This document shows positions 50,524 through 59,324 of a stretch of 64,000 bases of DNA, piece after piece (within the stretch, counting starts at the first letter, position 1; each line of letters begins with the position of its first letter). The stretch is from positions 1-64,000 of the forward strand of contig CAVRGS010000005.1 in assembly GCA_963720765.1 (NCBI GenBank), read 5' to 3'. Position numbers and translations under genes: made by a program. This DNA comes from DASUAS01 sp963720765 (GTDB lineage Bacteria > Actinomycetota > Acidimicrobiia > IMCC26256 > DASPTH01). The notes under the pieces were generated by a model. The model worked only from the letters and a program-made list of their open reading frames with translations, searched no databases and had not been told where the DNA came from.

Positions 50524-50589
50524 ATGACGAACGCTGCCCAGCACCACGAGACACCACCGCCCGTCCTTGGCGGCGAAAGCGACGACTGA
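50524..50589 (+). pseudogene. Duplicated fragment of the rpsC tail (21 codons)
   Basis: ATG 50524 opens MTNAAQHHETPPPVLGGESD plus a final Asp and stop, closely similar to the rpsC end QGQHHETPKFHGGESDD. At the DNA level CAGCACCACGAGACACC and GAAAGCGACGACTGACG are shared. It is a tandem duplication of about 66 bp between rpsC and rplP. It has a start, but no clear Shine-Dalgarno; translation is uncertain. Confidence 0.7.
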
Positions 50590-50591
50590 CG

Positions 50592-51008
50592 ATGTTGATG
50601 CCCCGCAAGGTCAAGCACCGCAAGACCCATCGAGGCCGGATGACCGGCATCTCGAAGGGTGGCACGCGCGTGACGTTCGGCGACTACGGGATCCAGGCGC
50701 TCGAGCCCGGGTGGATCACCAACCGCCAGATCGAAGCCGCCCGTATCGCGATGACTCGCTACATCAAGCGTGGCGGGAAGGTGTGGATCAACATCTTCCC
50801 GGACAAGCCCGTCACGCAGAAGCCGGCCGAGACCCGCATGGGCTCCGGCAAGGGCAACCCCGAGCACTGGGTCGCCGTGGTGAAGCCCGGACGTGTGATG
50901 TTCGAGCTCTCGGGCGTGCCCGAGCCCACCGCGCGTGAGGCGATGCGCCTCGCGATGCACAAGCTCCCGATCAAGACCCGCTTCGTGGTCCGCCAGGACG
51001 AGGGCTGA
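50592..51008 (+). CDS. rplP: 50S ribosomal protein L16
   Basis: 138 residues, MLMPRKVKHRKTHRGRMTGI, ARIAMTRYIKRGGKVWINIF, RMGSGKGNPEHWVAVVKPG. ATG 50592 is preferred because ML-PRK is the family N-terminus. It begins two bases after the duplicated rpsC fragment. Confidence 0.97.
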   Translation: MLMPRKVKHRKTHRGRMTGISKGGTRVTFGDYGIQALEPGWITNRQIEAARIAMTRYIKRGGKVWINIFPDKPVTQKPAETRMGSGKGNPEHWVAVVKPGRVMFELSGVPEPTAREAMRLAMHKLPIKTRFVVRQDEG

Positions 51009-51009
51009 C

Positions 51010-51234
51010 ATGGCGAGCAAGACCGCAGAACTGCGTGAACTGAACGACACCGAGCTCGAGCACCGGCTGGGCGAGGCGAAGGAAGAGCTGTTCAACCTCC
51101 GCTTCCAGAACGCCACCGGTCAGCTCGACAACATCGCCCGCATCCCGCAGGTGCGCCGCGAGGTCGCCCGCATCGAGACGTTGCTGCGCGAGCGCGAGAT
51201 CACCGCCGCCGAGCAGCTGGAAGCGCAGGAGTAG
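51010..51234 (+). CDS. rpmC: 50S ribosomal protein L29
   Basis: 74 residues: ELRELNDTELEHRLGEAKEE, LFNLRFQNATGQLDNIARIP and RREVARIETLLREREI. It lies one base after rplP and three before rpsQ. Confidence 0.97.
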   Translation: MASKTAELRELNDTELEHRLGEAKEELFNLRFQNATGQLDNIARIPQVRREVARIETLLREREITAAEQLEAQE

Positions 51235-51237
51235 GCC

Positions 51238-51521
51238 ATGGCCGACGAGACCACGAGACGAACGAGGCACGGACCACCCGCCGCAAGGTGCGGGAGGGTC
51301 TCGTGATCTCCACCAAGATGGACAAGACGGTCGTGGTGGCCGTCGTCAAGCACGTCCGGCACCGCCGTTACGGCAAGACCATGCAGCGCACCAGCCACCT
51401 CTACGCGCACGACGAGAACAACGACGCTCGCGAGGGCGACCGCGTGCGCGTCTCCGAGACGCGGCCGATCTCGAAGCAGAAGCACTGGCGCGTCGAGGAA
51501 GTCCTGGAGCGTGCGCGGTGA
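51238..51521 (+). CDS. rpsQ: 30S ribosomal protein S17 (frameshift near the start)
   Basis: From ATG 51238 the frame reads MADETT and then fails at 51304. One added C near 51257 (ACC ACC GAG) gives MADETTETNEARTTRRKVRE, then GLVISTKMDKTVVVAVVKHV, HRRYGKTMQRTSHLYAHDEN and ETRPISKQKHWRVEEVLERA, a normal S17 of 94 residues. The intact part alone starts at GTG 51288, but that would cut the N-terminus. Stop overlaps rplN. Confidence 0.93.
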
Positions 51522-51886
51522 TCCAGCAGGAGAGTCGGCTCAAGGTGGCCGACAACTCGGGCGCACGCGAGGTGCTCTGCATCAAGGTGCTCGGCGGTAC
51601 CCGCCGGCGCTACGCGGGCATCGGCGACATCTTCGTCGCCACCGTGAAGGACGCGGTGCCCGGCGCAGCGGTGAAGAAGGGTGACGTCGTGAAGTGCGTC
51701 GTCGTCCGGACCAAGAAGGAGCGCCGCCGTCCCGACGGCAGCTACATCCGTTTCGACGAGAACGCGGCGGTGCTCATCAACGACCAGATGCAGCCGCGTG
51801 GCACGCGCATCTTCGGCCCGGTGGGTCGGGAACTGCGCGACCGACGATTCATGCGAATCGTCTCGCTCGCACCGGAGGTGCTGTGA
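51518..51886 (+). CDS. rplN: 50S ribosomal protein L14
   Basis: 122 residues from GTG 51518: MIQQESRLKVADNSGAREVL, GGTRRRYAGIGDIFVATVKD and GPVGRELRDRRFMRIVSLAP. The first codon overlaps the rpsQ stop (GTGA). Confidence 0.98.
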   Translation: MIQQESRLKVADNSGAREVLCIKVLGGTRRRYAGIGDIFVATVKDAVPGAAVKKGDVVKCVVVRTKKERRRPDGSYIRFDENAAVLINDQMQPRGTRIFGPVGRELRDRRFMRIVSLAPEVL

Positions 51887-51888
51887 GC

Positions 51889-52221
51889 ATGGCAACGAAG
51901 CCCAAGATGAAGCTCAAGAAGGGTGACCACGTGCAGGTCATCCAGGGCAAGGACATCGGCAAGCGTGGTGAAGTCGCACACGTCTTCCCCGAGCGCAACA
52001 AGGTGATCGTCGAGAGCTCCGAAGGCATCAACGTCGCCAAGAAGCACCAGAAGCCGACCAAGGCCACGATGCAGGGCGGCATCCAGGACAAGGTGATGCC
52101 CATCCACGTGTCGAACCTGATGCTGGTGTGCGGCAAGGACGGTCCGGTCAAGGTCGGGTACCGCATCGACCCCAACGGTGAGAAGCACCGCGTGTGCCGC
52201 AAGTGCGGAGCCGAGCTGTGA
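51889..52221 (+). CDS. rplX: 50S ribosomal protein L24
   Basis: 110 residues: MKLKKGDHVQVIQGKDIGKR, EGINVAKKHQKPTKATMQGG and YRIDPNGEKHRVCRKCGAEL. An in-frame GTG at 51883 overlaps the rplN stop and is four bases from GGAGG, while ATG 51889 is ten bases from it; either may be used. KOW domain at the N-terminus. Confidence 0.96.
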   Translation: MATKPKMKLKKGDHVQVIQGKDIGKRGEVAHVFPERNKVIVESSEGINVAKKHQKPTKATMQGGIQDKVMPIHVSNLMLVCGKDGPVKVGYRIDPNGEKHRVCRKCGAEL

Positions 52222-52800
52222 GCCCGCAGAGCACCACCACGCCGTCCGCGGCTCAAGGAGCGCTACCTCAGCGAGATCGTGCCCGCGCTCCAGAGCGAGC
52301 TCGAGCTCGGCAACGTGATGCAGGTGCCGCGCCTCGAGAAGATCGTGCTCAACTGCGGCGTCGGTCGCGCCACGCAGCAGGCTTCACTGCTCGACGGCGC
52401 GGTCGCCGACCTCACGGTGATCACCGGTCAGAAGCCGCTCGTCACTCGGGCCAAGAAGTCGATCGCGGGCTTCAAGCTCCGCGAGGGCAATGCCATCGGC
52501 GCCAAGGTCACGTTGCGGGGCGACCGCATGTGGGAGTTCTACGACCGTCTGGTGAGCGTGGCGATCCCGCGCATCCGTGACTTCCGTGGGCTCAACCCGA
52601 AGTCGTTCGACGGTCGGGGCAACTACACGTTCGGCATCACCGAGCAGCTGATCTTCCCGGAGATCGATTACGACAAGATCGACACCGTCCGCGGGATGGA
52701 CATCACCATCGTCACCACGGGCACCACCGACGACCAGGGCCGCGCACTCCTGCGGGCACTGGGATTCCCGTTCCGCCGCGACGAGCAGAACCAGGGGTAA
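52218..52800 (+). CDS. rplE: 50S ribosomal protein L5 (frameshift near the start)
   Basis: From GTG 52218 the frame reads MSPQSTTTPS and then loses the family. One C fewer in TCCGCGG (52246-52250) gives SRLKERYLSEIVPALQSELE, followed by NVMQVPRLEKIVLNCGVGRA, RAKKSIAGFKLREGNAIGAK and GLNPKSFDGRGNYTFGITEQ. The repaired protein is 193 residues. It contacts 5S rRNA and the P-site tRNA. Confidence 0.94.
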
Positions 52801-52807
52801 GGAACAC

Positions 52808-52993
52808 ATGGCGAAGAAAGCCCTTGTCCAGAAGCAGCAGCGCACTCCGAAGTTCAAGGTGCGCGGGTACACGCGGTGTCGCCGTTGCGGCCGCGCGCGC
52901 TCGGTCTACAAGCGCTTCGGCCTCTGCCGCATCTGCTTCCGCACCATGGCGCACGCCGGCGAAGTGCCCGGCGTCACGAAGGCCTCGTGGTGA
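52808..52993 (+). CDS. rpsN: 30S ribosomal protein S14, zinc type
   Basis: 61 residues: MAKKALVQKQQRTPKFKVRG, then YTRCRRCGRARSVYKRFGLC and RICFRTMAHAGEVPGVTKAS. Both CxxC pairs are present, the zinc-binding short form typical of Actinomycetota. Nine-base Shine-Dalgarno spacing after TAAGGAA. Confidence 0.98.
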   Translation: MAKKALVQKQQRTPKFKVRGYTRCRRCGRARSVYKRFGLCRICFRTMAHAGEVPGVTKASW

Positions 52994-53021
52994 GGTCGGC
53001 CGTGATGGAGGAGGTGCGCTC

Positions 53022-53423
53022 ATGATGACCGACCCGATCGCCGACATGCTCACCCGTCTGCGGAACGCGAACACCGCGTTCCACGACGAGGTGCTGATGC
53101 CGTCGTCGAAGCTGAAAGAGGCCTTGGCCCGCATCCTCGAGCGTGAGGGCTACATCGCGGGTTGGGACGTCGCCAAGGACGAGAGGCGTCCCGGCAACCA
53201 GCTGAAGATCGAACTGAAGTACACGCCCGACCGCAAGCGCACCATCTCCGGACTGAAGCGGGTCTCGAAGCCCGGTCTCCGGGTCTACATGGGCTCGCAC
53301 GACGTGCCCCGCGTGCTCGGCGGCATGGGCATCGCCATCCTCTCGACCAACCAGGGACTCATGACCGACCGCGAGGCGCGCCAGCGCCGCGTCGGCGGCG
53401 AGGTCCTCTGCCAGGTCTGGTAA
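53022..53423 (+). CDS. rpsH: 30S ribosomal protein S8
   Basis: 133 residues: MTDPIADMLTRLRNANTAFH, IAGWDVAKDERRPGNQLKIE and MTDREARQRRVGGEVLCQVW. Two ATGs stand side by side (53022, 53025); GGAGGAGG precedes both. S8 is the repressor of the spc operon in other bacteria. Confidence 0.98.
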   Translation: MMTDPIADMLTRLRNANTAFHDEVLMPSSKLKEALARILEREGYIAGWDVAKDERRPGNQLKIELKYTPDRKRTISGLKRVSKPGLRVYMGSHDVPRVLGGMGIAILSTNQGLMTDREARQRRVGGEVLCQVW

Positions 53424-53434
53424 CGGAGCACCCG

Positions 53435-53974
53435 ATGTCACGAATCGGCAAGCAGCCCATCACGATCCCGAGCGGCGTCGAGGTCACCCTCGACGGCAGC
53501 CACGTCACGGTCAAGGGCCCCAAGGGGACCCTCGAGTACGACGCGCCCGCCGACATCACCATCACGCGTGAGGGTGACGACCTCCTCGTGACCCGCCCCG
53601 ACGACGAGCGCGAGCACCGTTCGCTGCACGGTCTCACTCGCTCGCTGGTCGCCAACATGGTGGCCGGCGTGTCGGAGGGCTACACCAAGGAGCTCGAGAT
53701 CGTCGGCGTCGGCTACCGCGCCGCCGCCGCCGGGCCGCGTCGCATCGACCTGCAGCTCGGCTTCTCGCACCCGGTCGCGGTCGACGCGCCCGAGGGCGTG
53801 GAGTTCGAGGTGCCCAGCCCCACCCGCATCACGGTGAAGGGCTTCGACAAGCAGCTCGTCGGCCAGGTGGCCGCCGACATCCGCAAGATCCGCAAGCCCG
53901 AGCCGTACAAGGGCAAGGGCATCCGCTACGTCGACGAGCGCGTGCTGCGCAAGGCCGGCAAGTCGGCGAAGTAA
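53435..53974 (+). CDS. rplF: 50S ribosomal protein L6
   Basis: 179 residues: MSRIGKQPITIPSGVEVTLD, LTRSLVANMVAGVSEGYTKE, LEIVGVGYRAAAAGPRRIDL and the C-terminal EPYKGKGIRYVDERVLRKAG. Confidence 0.98.
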   Translation: MSRIGKQPITIPSGVEVTLDGSHVTVKGPKGTLEYDAPADITITREGDDLLVTRPDDEREHRSLHGLTRSLVANMVAGVSEGYTKELEIVGVGYRAAAAGPRRIDLQLGFSHPVAVDAPEGVEFEVPSPTRITVKGFDKQLVGQVAADIRKIRKPEPYKGKGIRYVDERVLRKAGKSAK

Positions 53975-53983
53975 GGGACCAAG

Positions 53984-54334
53984 ATGCAGAACCGACTGGT
54001 TGCTCGCGACCGCCGTCATCGGCGGGTCCGCAAGAAGGTGCGTGGCACCGCGGCGCGTCCGCGTCTCGTGGTGTTCCGTTCCAACAAGCACATCTACGCG
54101 CAGGTGATCGACGACGTGCAGGGCATCACGCTCGCGTCGGCGTCGACCGCCGAGAAGTCGTTCAGCGGTGCCGGCGGCACCGTCGACGCCGCCAAGCAGG
54201 TGGGCAAGCTCGTGGGTGAGCGCGCCAAGGACGCCGGCGTCGACACCGTGGTCTTCGACCGTGGCGGCAACCGCTACCACGGCCGTGTCGCCGGCATCGC
54301 CGACGGTGCGCGCGAAGCCGGACTCACCCTCTAA
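53984..54334 (+). CDS. rplR: 50S ribosomal protein L18
   Basis: 116 residues: RRHRRVRKKVRGTAARPRLV, VFRSNKHIYAQVIDDVQGIT and FDRGGNRYHGRVAGIADGAR. Binds 5S rRNA. Confidence 0.98.
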   Translation: MQNRLVARDRRHRRVRKKVRGTAARPRLVVFRSNKHIYAQVIDDVQGITLASASTAEKSFSGAGGTVDAAKQVGKLVGERAKDAGVDTVVFDRGGNRYHGRVAGIADGAREAGLTL

Positions 54335-54361
54335 GACGAGATCGAGGAAGAGGACACTCCC

Positions 54362-54911
54362 ATGGCCGAAGGCCAGTTCGAAGAGCGAGTCATCGCCATC
54401 AACCGAGTCGCCAAGGTCGTCAAGGGCGGTCGGCGGTTCTCCTTCACCGCGCTCGTCGTGGTGGGTGACGGCGCGGGCAACGTCGGTCTCGGGTACGGCA
54501 AGGCCAAGGAAGTGCCTGCCGCGATCCAGAAGGGGATGGAGGAGGCGCGCAAGCGGCTCTTCAACGTGCCGCTCGCGGGCGACACCATCACCCACACGAT
54601 CATCGGCGAGCACGACGCGGCGCGTGTGCTGCTGAAGCCGGCGGCGCCCGGTACCGGTGTCATCGCCGGCGGCGCCGCGCGCGCCATCCTCGAAGCGGCT
54701 GGCGTGCACGACGTGCTGGCGAAGTCACTCGGGTCGTCGAACGCGATCAACGTGTCTCGGGCGACGATCAACGGGTTGCGCGAGCTGCGTCGTCCCGAAG
54801 AGGTGGCCCGTCTGCGCGGCAAGTCGCCCGAAGAGGTGTCGACCGCAGGCATGCTGCCGCGCGTACCGCGAGCGCAACATGAAGAAGACCGAAGTCACCG
54901 AGGTGGCGTGA
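54362..54911 (+). CDS. rpsE: 30S ribosomal protein S5 (frameshift near the end)
   Basis: 182 residues after repair: EERVIAINRVAKVVKGGRRF, SFTALVVVGDGAGNVGLGYG, IGEHDAARVLLKPAAPGTGV and NVSRATINGLRELRRPEEVA. At about 54857 the frame runs on into rpmD; removing one C (CTG CGC GCG) gives GMLRAYRERNMKKTEVTEVA and a TGA at 54909-54911 that overlaps the rpmD ATG (TGATG). Confidence 0.95.
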
Positions 54912-55108
54912 TGGCGACGCTCCGTGTGACCCAGGTCAAGTCCACGATCGGCACGAAGCCGAAGCAGCGCGGCACCATCCGTGCGCTCGGGCTGAAGCGG
55001 ATCAACCACACTGTCGAGCTGCCCGACCGCCCGGAGATCCGCGGCATGATCGCCCGGGTGCCGCACCTCGTCAGCGTGGAAGAAGTCGGCGAAGAGGTCT
55101 CCGCATGA
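54911..55108 (+). CDS. rpmD: 50S ribosomal protein L30
   Basis: 65 residues: MATLRVTQVKSTIGTKPKQR, GTIRALGLKRINHTVELPDR. Overlaps both neighbours (TGATG with rpsE, ATGA with rplO). Confidence 0.97.
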   Translation: MATLRVTQVKSTIGTKPKQRGTIRALGLKRINHTVELPDRPEIRGMIARVPHLVSVEEVGEEVSA

Positions 55109-55596
55109 AGATCCACGATCTGCAACCGTCGCCCGGGGCGAAGACCCCGCGGCGTCGCGTCGGGCGCGGCATCGCCGGCAAGGGCGGCAAGACCGCCGGC
55201 CGCGGTACCAAGGGTCAGGGCGCGCGCAACAACATCGCGCCCCGGTTCGAGGGTGGTCAGACACCGCTGCACCGCCGCACGCCCAAGGCGAAGGGCTTCA
55301 AGAACCCGTTCCGGGTCGAGTACGTCGTGGTGAACCTCGACACGCTGGAGTCGCTCGACGCCGGCAGCGAGGTCGACCCCGGGGTCCTGCGCTCGCACGG
55401 CCTCGTGGCCAAGCGGGGCTTGGTGAAGGTCCTCGGTCGGGGCGAGCTCACCAAGGCGCTGACGGTGCGCGCCCACGGCTTCTCGCAGGGTGCGATCAGC
55501 GCCATCGAGGGTGCGGGTGGCCGGGTCGAGGTCATCCCGGCGCCGTGGGGCGACGGGCGTCCTCCGGCCCGCGGGAACGCACTGACCAACCGATAA
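55105..55596 (+). CDS. rplO: 50S ribosomal protein L15
   Basis: 163 residues: MKIHDLQPSPGAKTPRRRVG, RGIAGKGGKTAGRGTKGQGA and TPLHRRTPKAKGFKNPFRVE. Glycine- and arginine-rich N-terminus as usual. Confidence 0.97.
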   Translation: MKIHDLQPSPGAKTPRRRVGRGIAGKGGKTAGRGTKGQGARNNIAPRFEGGQTPLHRRTPKAKGFKNPFRVEYVVVNLDTLESLDAGSEVDPGVLRSHGLVAKRGLVKVLGRGELTKALTVRAHGFSQGAISAIEGAGGRVEVIPAPWGDGRPPARGNALTNR

Positions 55597-55665
55597 GCTC
55601 GCAGATCCCGCCCGCGAGCCCTTTCCCCATCTGACTTCGGACTGTCGAGAGGAGGTCGAGCCCCC

Positions 55666-56977
55666 ATGCTGTCCCGCCTGCGGAACATGTTCCGGGTGCC
55701 CGACCTCCGCAACAAGATCCTCTTCACGATCGGGATCATCGCGGTCTACCGGCTCGGTGCCCACCTGCCGGTTCCGTACGTCGACTTCAGCGCGATCAAG
55801 CAGCTGCAGCACAACGCGGAGAGCACCGGCGGCGTGGTCGGGTTCCTCGACCTCTTCTCCGGCGGCGCGATCACGAACGTCGCGATCTTCTTCCTCGGGA
55901 TCATGCCGTACATCACGGCGTCGATCATCATGCAGCTGCTCGGTGTGGTCATCCCGAAGCTCGAGCAGTGGCAGAACGAGGGACAGGTCGGGCAGAAGAA
56001 GATCACGCAGTGGACCCGTTACGTCACCATCGGTCTCGCCGTGGTGCAGTCCACCGGCTTCGTGTTCGCACTGCACCAGGGCAAGAGCGGCCTGCTCGGC
56101 TTCTCCGGCTTCCAGGGCCAGGACCTCATCCCGAACTTCACCGCGGGCAAAGCCGCGCTCATCGTGCTCACGTGGACCGCCGGTACCGCGATGGTCATGT
56201 GGCTCGCCGAGCTCATCACCCAGCGCGGGATCGGCAACGGCATGTCGATCCTGATCTTCGCGTCAGTGGTGTCGCGCCTTCCCGCGCAGGGCTCCGCGGT
56301 CTGGAGCCAGGGCAGCAAGTTCCAGTTCTTCACCATCATCGTCATCGGCGTCGCGATGGTCGTCGGCATCGTGTTCGTGGAGTCGGGGCAGCGACGCATC
56401 CCAGTCCAATTCGCCAAACGCGTCGTGGGCCGCCGCATGTACGGCGGCCAGAGCACCTACATCCCGCTGAAGGTCAACCAGTCGGGTGTGATCCCGGTGA
56501 TCTTCGCGAGCTCGATCCTGTCGTTCCCCGCGCTCATCGCGTCGGCGCTCGGTGACAACTTCACGGGTGTCCAGCAGTGGATCAACGACAACCTGGTGAA
56601 CCACCAGGGCTGGTGGTACATCGGCTTCTACACGTTGCTGATCATCTTCTTCTCGTACTTCTACACGGCCATCGCGTTCAACCCCGCGCAACAGGCAGAC
56701 ATCATCCGCAAGCAGGGCGGCTTCATCCCGGGCATCCGTCCCGGACCACCCACCGAGCGGTACCTGGCGAAGGTGCTTGAACCGCATCACGCTGCCGGGT
56801 TCGTTGTTCCTGGCCGTGATCGCGGTGACACCATTGCTGGTGTTCGCGTTCTGGGACATCGCCCAGTTCCCCTTCGGTGGAACGTCGCTGCTCATCACCG
56901 TGGGCGTCGCGCTCGAGACGATGAAGCAGATCGACAGCCAGCTCATGATGCGCAACTACGAAGGTTTCCTGGCCTGA
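55666..56977 (+). CDS. secY: Preprotein translocase subunit SecY (frameshift near the end)
   Basis: 436 residues after repair, ten membrane helices. MLSRLRNMFRVPDLRNKILF, plug region GGAITNVAIFFLGIMPYITA, AELITQRGIGNGMSILIFAS, QRRIPVQFAKRVVGRRMYGG and GIRPGPPTERYLAKVLNRIT. At 56777 CTTGAAC should read CTGAAC; the next frame gives PGSLFLAVIAVTPLLVFAFW and ends MMRNYEGFLA at TGA 56975. It forms the protein-conducting channel with SecE (21969). Confidence 0.95.
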
Positions 56978-56978
56978 C

Positions 56979-57653
56979 ATGAACGGCTCCGGGGTACGCC
57001 TCGTGCTGCTCGGCAAGCCGGGCGCGGGCAAAGGAACGCAAGCGGCTCTGTTGTCGACCCACTATGGCGTCGAGCACCTCTCCACCGGCGACGTGTTCCG
57101 CGCCGCGGTGGCGCAGGGCACGTCCACCGGGCTCGAGGTCAAGCGCTTCCTCGACACCGGCGAGCTCGTGCCCGACGACATCGTGATCCGCGTCGTCGAC
57201 GAGCACTTCGCCGCCGGCGGGCCGCTCGAAGACGGCTTCATCCTCGACGGGTTCCCGCGCACGCTGGTGCAGGCCGAGGAGCTCGAGCAGGTGCTCACCG
57301 ACCACCCGCTCGACGTCGTGCTCAACATCGAGGTGCCGACCGAGACCATCCTCCACCGCATCGCGGGCCGGCGGGTCTGCGTGAGCTGCGGCGCCACCTA
57401 CCACCTCACGCAGCGGCCGGCGGTCAACTGGACCTGCGACGTGTGTGGCGGCGAGGTCGTGCAACGCGACGACGACACCGAGGCCGCGGTCTCCAACCGG
57501 CTCGAGGTGTACGAGCGCCAGACCGTGCCGATCATCGACTTCTACTGCAACCTCGGGAAGCTGGTCGAGGTCGACGGCGTCGGCGAGGGCTCCGAGGTGC
57601 AGGAACGCCTGATCAAGGAGATCGACGGGCGCTTCCAGCCCGGTCGAAGTTGA
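56979..57653 (+). CDS. adk: Adenylate kinase
   Basis: 224 residues, long-lid type. P-loop LLGKPGAGKGTQAAL, STGDVFRAAVAQGT, DGFILDGFPRTLVQAEELE, and a zinc lid with CVSCGATYHL and CDVCGG (about 130-160), followed by DDDTEAAVSNRLEVYERQT. It balances AMP, ADP and ATP. The stop overlaps the map start by TTGA. Confidence 0.97.
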   Translation: MNGSGVRLVLLGKPGAGKGTQAALLSTHYGVEHLSTGDVFRAAVAQGTSTGLEVKRFLDTGELVPDDIVIRVVDEHFAAGGPLEDGFILDGFPRTLVQAEELEQVLTDHPLDVVLNIEVPTETILHRIAGRRVCVSCGATYHLTQRPAVNWTCDVCGGEVVQRDDDTEAAVSNRLEVYERQTVPIIDFYCNLGKLVEVDGVGEGSEVQERLIKEIDGRFQPGRS

Positions 57654-58402
57654 TCACCCGCAAGAACGCCGAGCAGCTCGCGCTGATGCGACGCGCGGGT
57701 GCGGTCGTCGCCGAGATGCACGAGCGCTGCATCCGCGCCGCGGTGCCGGGCGCCACCACGCTCGACGTCGACGCGGTGGCGCGAGAGGTGCTCGCCAAGC
57801 GCGGCGCCCGCTCGAACTTCCTCGGATACCACGGCTTCCCGGCCGTGGTCTGCACGTCGCCCAACGACGTCATCGTGCACGGCATCCCGAGCGCCGACGT
57901 CGTGCTGCAGGAGGGCGACATCCTGTCGATCGACTGCGGGGCGATCATCGAGGGCTGGCACGGCGACGCGGCGGTGACCGTCCCGATCGGCGAGGTCGAC
58001 GACGAGTCGACGCGGCTGATGGAGGTGACCCGACGCTCGCTCGAGGCCGCCATCGACCAGGTCGTCGATGGCCATCGCCTCGGCGACGTGGGCGCGGCGG
58101 TCGAGGGCATCGCCGAGCAGGCCGGGTTCTCGGTGGTGCGCGAATACGTGGGGCACGGCATCGGCACCGCCATGCACGAGGACCCCAACGTCCCCAACTA
58201 CGGGCCGGCGGGCCGGGGCATGAAGCTGAAGCAGGGCCACGTCTTCGCCATCGAGCCGATGGTCAACGCGGGCTCTGCCGAGACCGAGGTGCTCGACGAC
58301 GGCTGGACCGTCGTCACCGTCGACGGCAGGCGCTCGGCCCACTTCGAGCACACCATCGCCGTCACCGACCACGGTCCGGAGGTCCTCACCCTCCCGCGGT
58401 AG
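57650..58402 (+). CDS. map: Methionine aminopeptidase type I
   Basis: 250 residues from TTG 57650, which overlaps the adk stop. ITRKNAEQLALMRRAGAVVA, GYHGFPAVVCTSPNDVIVHG, metal ligands in LSIDCGAIIEGWHGDAAVTV, VGHGIGTAMHEDPNVPNYG and FAIEPMVNAGSAE plus FEHTIAVTDHGPEVLT. It removes the initiator methionine from nascent proteins. The adk-map-infA order is the classical one. Confidence 0.96.
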   Translation: MITRKNAEQLALMRRAGAVVAEMHERCIRAAVPGATTLDVDAVAREVLAKRGARSNFLGYHGFPAVVCTSPNDVIVHGIPSADVVLQEGDILSIDCGAIIEGWHGDAAVTVPIGEVDDESTRLMEVTRRSLEAAIDQVVDGHRLGDVGAAVEGIAEQAGFSVVREYVGHGIGTAMHEDPNVPNYGPAGRGMKLKQGHVFAIEPMVNAGSAETEVLDDGWTVVTVDGRRSAHFEHTIAVTDHGPEVLTLPR

Positions 58403-58440
58403 GGCTGCTCGCGGCGGGGTCGGGCGGCCGAAATGTCCGA

Positions 58441-58468
58441 TTGTCGAAACGGGCCTGCTTCATATAGC
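58441..58468 (+). promoter_or_regulatory. Candidate promoter upstream of infA
   Basis: TTGTCG (58441-58446), a 16-bp spacer and TATAGC (58463-58468), extended by AT. It lies in the 135-bp gap between map and infA and may drive the infA-rpmJ-rpsM-rpsK-rpsD-rpoA-rplQ group. Confidence 0.5.
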
Positions 58469-58495
58469 ATGGTCGGTCGGCCCTAGAAGGTTTTT

Positions 58496-58513
58496 GCGCG
58501 CATTTCCGCGCGC
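58496..58513 (+). other. GC hairpin preceded by a T run in the infA leader
   Basis: GCGCGC (58496-58501) and GCGCGC (58508-58513) pair around an ATTTCC loop, directly after TTTTT. Read on the minus strand it would look like a terminator with a U-tract of five. On the plus strand it is part of the leader. Confidence 0.35.
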
Positions 58514-58537
58514 CCGGCACGAAGTAGGTGGAGAGTC

Positions 58538-58762
58538 CTGGCCAAGCCCAAGGACGACACGATCCTGGTCGAGGGGACGGTCGTCGAACCGCTGCCCAAC
58601 GCCATGTTCCGAGTTGAGCTCGAGAACGGCCACAAGGTGCTTGCGCACATCTCCGGGAAGATGCGGATGCACTACATCAGGATCCTCCCGGGCGACCGTG
58701 TGCAGGTGGAGCTCACGCCCTACGACCTCAGCCGCGGCCGCATCACCTACCGCTACAAGTGA
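58538..58762 (+). CDS. infA: Translation initiation factor IF-1, apparent CTG start
   Basis: 74 residues: AKPKDDTILVEGTVVEPLPN, MFRVELENGHKVLAHISGKM, RMHYIRILPGDRVQVELTPY, DLSRGRITYRYK, a complete S1-like IF-1. The codon before AKPK is CTG (58538), four bases after a strong AGGTGGAG. No ATG, GTG or TTG is available in this frame near the binding site. Either CTG is used as start, or one base is wrong. IF-1 works with IF-2 and IF-3 at the A site of the 30S subunit. Confidence 0.92.
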   Translation: MAKPKDDTILVEGTVVEPLPNAMFRVELENGHKVLAHISGKMRMHYIRILPGDRVQVELTPYDLSRGRITYRYK

Positions 58763-58774
58763 GAGAGAAGTTCG

Positions 58775-58888
58775 ATGAAGGTCCGTCCCTCGGTGAAGAA
58801 GATGTGCGAGAAGTGCAAGGTGATCCGTCGTCACGGAGCCGTGCGCGTGATCTGCCAGAACCCTCGCCACAAGCAGCGCCAGGGCTAG
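58775..58888 (+). CDS. rpmJ: 50S ribosomal protein L36
   Basis: 37 residues: MKVRPSVKKMCEKCKVIRRH and GAVRVICQNPRHKQRQG. The CxxC...CxxxxH zinc ligands are present. Twelve bases after infA. Confidence 0.98.
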   Translation: MKVRPSVKKMCEKCKVIRRHGAVRVICQNPRHKQRQG

Positions 58889-58918
58889 TCGACACCATGA
58901 AGCAGCAGGAGAACTGAG

Positions 58919-59297
58919 TTGGCTCGAATCTCGGGAGTCGACATCCCCCGCGAGAAGCGGTTGGAGATCTCGCTCACCTACATCTTCGGCATCGGCCGCA
59001 CACGCTCCAAGGAGATCTGCGACGGCGTCGGCATCTCGCGCGACACCCGCGTGCGTGACCTCACCGAAGAAGAAGTCGCCGCAACTGCGCGCGTACGTCG
59101 ACGGCAACCTGAAGGTCGAGGGTGACCTCCGCCGCGAGGTCGCCGCCGACATCAAGCGCAAGGTGGAGATCGGCAGCTACGAAGGTCTTCGGCACCGCCG
59201 TGGCCTCCCCGTCCGCGGTCAGCGCACGCGCACCAACGCGCGCACGCGCAAGGGACCCAAGAAGACCGTGGCCGGGAAGAAGAAGGCCCGCAAGTAA
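58919..59297 (+). CDS. rpsM: 30S ribosomal protein S13 (one frameshift)
   Basis: 125 residues after repair, TTG start at 58919 eight bases after AGGAG. ARISGVDIPREKRLEISLTY, IFGIGRTRSKEICDGVGISR, then a break near 59079 (one extra C in GTCGCCGCAA) and QLRAYVDGNLKVEGDLRREV, GLRHRRGLPVRGQRTRTNAR, ARTRKGPKKTVAGKKKARK. A six-codon frame (ATG 58897 to TGA 58917) ends one base before it. Confidence 0.95.
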
Positions 59298-59324
59298 CCA
59301 GATCGCAGGAAGAGGAACTCGAGC

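Noticed and set aside
58897..58917. Six-codon frame MKQQEN before rpsM
   Set aside because: It could couple rpsM translation, but a frame this short with no separate binding site is easily random; noted only.
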